Shown here: in pieces, positions 61,138 through 64,000 of the stretch
How the letters are laid out: each line of letters starts with the position of its first letter
Position numbering within the stretch: position 1 is the stretch's first letter
Assembly: GCF_001644645.1 (NCBI RefSeq)
Contig: NZ_CP011390.1
Span: 5,349,501 to 5,413,500, forward strand
Direction of reading: 5' to 3'
From: Flavisolibacter tropicus
GTDB taxonomy: Bacteria; Bacteroidota; Bacteroidia; Chitinophagales; Chitinophagaceae
Length of the DNA: 64,000 nucleotides
Position numbers and translations under genes: made by a program
The notes under the pieces: model-generated
Told to the model about the DNA's origin: nothing
The model's input: the letters and a program-made list of their open reading frames with translations, nothing else
Databases searched by the model: none

Positions 61138-64000
61138 ATGAAGCCAGTCACAACTGACCATGAACCACCCTATATTGTAGCTATTGGAGCGTCGGCGGGT
61201 GGGTTAGAAGCAATTCATGACTTCTTCGACAATATGCCGGTTAATGGTAACCTGGCCTTTGTTATCATACAACATCTATCACCCGATTATAAAAGCTTAT
61301 TGGTAGAGCTTGTATCTAAGCATACCAATATGAAGGTATTAGAGGCGCAGCACGATGCAGCGGTTGAAACACATTGTGTATACGTAATACCTAACAATAA
61401 GCTGCTCACCATTGAAAACGGACGCTTGCAACTTAGCCAAAAGGTTATAGATAAAGCGCCGAATACAGCCATTGATACTTTTTTTAAGTCGTTAGCCAGG
61501 GACCAGGGTTCAAAAGCTATTGCTGTTATTTTATCTGGAACGGGAAGTGATGGCACAAAAGGTGCGCATGCCATACAGGAAAACGGAGGATTAGTTATTG
61601 TGCAAGATCCTATTAGTGCCAAGTTTGATGGTATGCCTAACAACGCCATTGCTGCTGGCTATGCCGATTATATTCTTTCGCCTGAATTAATACCAGAAGA
61701 AATCTTTGCCTATACCAATGAGCAACCGGTAAGAAGCGGTATAAATGGTAAGCCTGACGAAAAAGCGTTGCCAGAAGTATTAGGGCTTATAGAATCACAC
61801 TGTGGTCACGACTTCCATAATTATAAAGCTCCCACCATCTTACGTCGTATCAGCAAGCGTATGGGGCAATTAGGAAAAAAGAATTTTTCAGAGTACCTCG
61901 AACTATTACGTGAATCGCCTGAAGAATGCAAGATATTGGGAAAGGAATTTCTGATTGGCGTAACAAAGTTCTTCCGGGATCAGGCTGCTTTTGACATACT
62001 AAAAGAAGAAGTATTACCCATTGTTTTTAAATCGAAACAAGAGGACGATGTATTGAAAGTTTGGGCAACTGCCTGCAGCACGGGGCAGGAGGCATATAGT
62101 ATTGCTATATTATTGAATGAATATATCAGCCGCCACAACAAGGAGGTTGATATAAAGATCTTTGCTACCGATATTGATGCCGATGCTGTTGAATTCGCTT
62201 CAAAAGGTGTTTACCCGATGGCCGCAGCCAGTGAAATGGATCCGATGCTGGTGAAAAAGTATTTTACATTGCACAGTGGACAATTAACGGTTATTCCCCA
62301 GTTGCGTAAGCAAATTGTCTTTGCGCGCCACAATATTTTAAAAGATCCGCCTTTTATCAAAAACGATATAGTTACCTGCCGTAATATGCTGATCTATATG
62401 AATCAGCTGTTGCAGCGAAAAGTGCTTTCTACTTTGGAGTTTGCACTAAATGCTGGTGGATACCTGTTCTTAGGGCCAAGTGAAATTCCTTCAGTGATCA
62501 AAAACAACCTGGATGAAGTAAATGGAAAGTGGAAAGTATTCAGAAAAATAAAGGACGTGAGCCCTTACCAGGGTGAGCGGTTTACCAGTGGGTATACGGT
62601 GCGGAGTACAAGAGAGAGCAAGTTAGACTTTGGAGAAAAGAGTCGCCCAAAAGCAAACGTGCTGGCCGAGGACTTGCAATCCATATTAACTGACCAGTTT
62701 GGCTTTGCTGCTATTTATATAGATGATAATTATGAGATCAAAGATGCGGTAGGTGATTTTCGCCGTTATTTATCACTCCCGGATCGCATTGCCACTTTGA
62801 ATATCTTGAAGATGGTTAATTCAGATCTGTCGGTTGCTTTGAATACGGCTATACGCAAGGCAAAAAAAGAAAATCAGCAAGTTACCTTACAGCATGTTCG
62901 TATTCGGGAAGAGAACACAGAGACGTTTGTCAACCTGTTTGTTAAGCCTGCTAAAAGCGAGCCTTATATAACGATTGTATTTGGTGAAAGCCATGAAATG
63001 ACGTTTAATAAACCAGCACCAGCTTTTGATCCGCATCAATCGGAGTCTGTTTCTTATATCAATGACCTGGAGGAAGAACTAAAAGAAGCAAAGCTGAATT
63101 TGCAAATGGCTGTAGAGAGTCTGGAAACGACAAACGAGGAGTTGCAAAGTTCAAATGAAGAGCTTCTTTCGGCCAATGAAGAACTGCAAAGCTCAAACGA
63201 GGAGTTGCAATCACTAAATGAGGAATTACATACGTTAAATACGGAACATCAGTTACGTATAAAAGAACTGATAGAGCTGAATGATGACCTCAATAATTAT
63301 TTCCGTAGCACAGAGATCGGGCAGGTATTTGTAGATAAGGACATGCGTATCCGCAAGTTCAATCCTGCGGCAGTTCAGTTAGTGAACCTGATTGAATCAG
63401 ATATTGGGCGACCAATTGAGCATATTTCTACCAATATCAAACAGGAAAATCTGAATGAAGAAATAAAAAAAGTGATTCAAACGAGTGATATCATCGAAAA
63501 AGAGGTGCGCCTCGGTAATCAGCGCATTTGCCTCATGCGTATTCTGCCCTATGTTCGGCAGGATAACGTAACCGATGGAGCGGTAATCTCTTTCTTTGAT
63601 ATTACCAACTTTAATGAACTGAATAGCATTATCAAAGGTGTGTTTAATGCCTCTATTAATTCTATCATGGCATTGAAAAGCATTCGGAATGCGAAGAATG
63701 CCGTGGCGGATTTTGAGTGGTTAGCAGTAAATAATGCCACTGCCCAATTATTATGTTTGGAGGATAATTCCTATATAGGACAGTCTGTAAAGAAAACCTG
63801 TCCTCAGTTATTACGAAACGGTTTTTTTGAAAAATGCGTTGATGTAGTAGAGGCAGATCAGCCAATGCATATAGAAATGTTGCTTGAAGTAAATGGGGAG
63901 GATGAGTGGTTTGAAGTGGCGGCTACTAAAATGATGGATGGTTTAGTGATCACCTTAAATAACATCAATGAGAAAAAGCTGGCCGAACAAAAGATCCGTA
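61138..64000 (+). CDS. CheB-CheR-coiled coil-PAS signalling protein, incomplete at window end
   Basis: Open from ATG 61138 to the last base (954 codons). The CheB methylesterase domain has Ser19 (GASAGG), His46 (IIQHLSPD) and Asp138 (SGTGSDGTKG) as catalytic triad. The CheR methyltransferase domain follows (about 220-480; ILRRISKRM, VWATACSTGQEAYS, VTCRNMLIYM). A long coiled coil with repeated NEELQSSNEEL heptads spans about 640-720, then at least two PAS domains (ITNFNELN, LNNINEKKLAE at the end). Such hybrids usually end in a histidine kinase, which lies beyond the window. The gap of 60 bases after the phytochrome gene suggests a joint operon. Confidence 0.92.
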   Translation, partial: MKPVTTDHEPPYIVAIGASAGGLEAIHDFFDNMPVNGNLAFVIIQHLSPDYKSLLVELVSKHTNMKVLEAQHDAAVETHCVYVIPNNKLLTIENGRLQLSQKVIDKAPNTAIDTFFKSLARDQGSKAIAVILSGTGSDGTKGAHAIQENGGLVIVQDPISAKFDGMPNNAIAAGYADYILSPELIPEEIFAYTNEQPVRSGINGKPDEKALPEVLGLIESHCGHDFHNYKAPTILRRISKRMGQLGKKNFSEYLELLRESPEECKILGKEFLIGVTKFFRDQAAFDILKEEVLPIVFKSKQEDDVLKVWATACSTGQEAYSIAILLNEYISRHNKEVDIKIFATDIDADAVEFASKGVYPMAAASEMDPMLVKKYFTLHSGQLTVIPQLRKQIVFARHNILKDPPFIKNDIVTCRNMLIYMNQLLQRKVLSTLEFALNAGGYLFLGPSEIPSVIKNNLDEVNGKWKVFRKIKDVSPYQGERFTSGYTVRSTRESKLDFGEKSRPKANVLAEDLQSILTDQFGFAAIYIDDNYEIKDAVGDFRRYLSLPDRIATLNILKMVNSDLSVALNTAIRKAKKENQQVTLQHVRIREENTETFVNLFVKPAKSEPYITIVFGESHEMTFNKPAPAFDPHQSESVSYINDLEEELKEAKLNLQMAVESLETTNEELQSSNEELLSANEELQSSNEELQSLNEELHTLNTEHQLRIKELIELNDDLNNYFRSTEIGQVFVDKDMRIRKFNPAAVQLVNLIESDIGRPIEHISTNIKQENLNEEIKKVIQTSDIIEKEVRLGNQRICLMRILPYVRQDNVTDGAVISFFDITNFNELNSIIKGVFNASINSIMALKSIRNAKNAVADFEWLAVNNATAQLLCLEDNSYIGQSVKKTCPQLLRNGFFEKCVDVVEADQPMHIEMLLEVNGEDEWFEVAATKMMDGLVITLNNINEKKLAEQKIR

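Noticed and set aside
1..64000. tRNA, rRNA or known riboswitch genes
   Set aside because: None recognised by eye on either strand; a covariance-model scan would be needed to exclude them.

Overview
The window comes from a member of the Bacteroidota, most likely the family Chitinophagaceae (inferred from protein style only; no rRNA or tRNA gene was seen). The signs are SusC/SusD and Oar-type TonB-dependent receptors, type IX secretion sorting domains (type A and type B), a PorP/SprF protein, DUF2911, DUF4302 and DUF1572 proteins, the usual lack of Shine-Dalgarno sites, and moderately AT-rich DNA.

Layout. 1-8.5 kb: the 3' end of an Oar-like receptor, a convergent minus-strand group (esterase, beta-barrel protein, DinB-like protein, gamma-glutamyltransferase lipoprotein) and a complete TonB receptor. 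8.7-17.6 kb: a plus-strand peptide and sugar metabolism group. It holds an M14 carboxypeptidase, a PIG-L deacetylase, two tiny membrane proteins, a sodium/solute symporter and a membrane-anchored MutS-like ATPase, joined by overlapping stops and starts. 18.1-26 kb: a SusC-SusD locus with three lipoproteins (Mx1-type metallopeptidase, DUF4302, collagen-like). 26.1-32 kb: a 1602-residue PKD-repeat surface protein and its PorP/SprF partner. 32.3-38.7 kb: two paralogous secreted proteins, a DUF2911 protein, an ECF sigma factor overlapping a membrane regulator, and a divergent vWA protein.

38.7-48.2 kb is a loosely packed accessory stretch. It has an IS4-family element with inverted repeats, an IS110 transposase, a REP-associated tyrosine transposase flanked by three copies of a palindromic repeat, two gene remnants, small ORFans and hairpin repeats. 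48.9-58.9 kb returns to ordinary genes: two paralogous proteins with a four-cysteine N-terminal domain and a type A sorting tail, xerD, a YkgJ-like protein, yraN, manA, a DUF6580 protein, a Dph6-like ATPase, rnhA and an acyl-CoA carboxylase beta subunit. Many junctions here carry short periodic repeats, often as inverted pairs.

59-64 kb holds a light-sensing cluster: heme oxygenase (makes biliverdin), an overlapping bacteriophytochrome photosensory core with no kinase domain, and a CheB-CheR-coiled coil-PAS protein that runs off the window end. The first two genes supply chromophore and receptor; the third is the likely output partner. Gene functions rest on reading motifs by eye; no database search was run.
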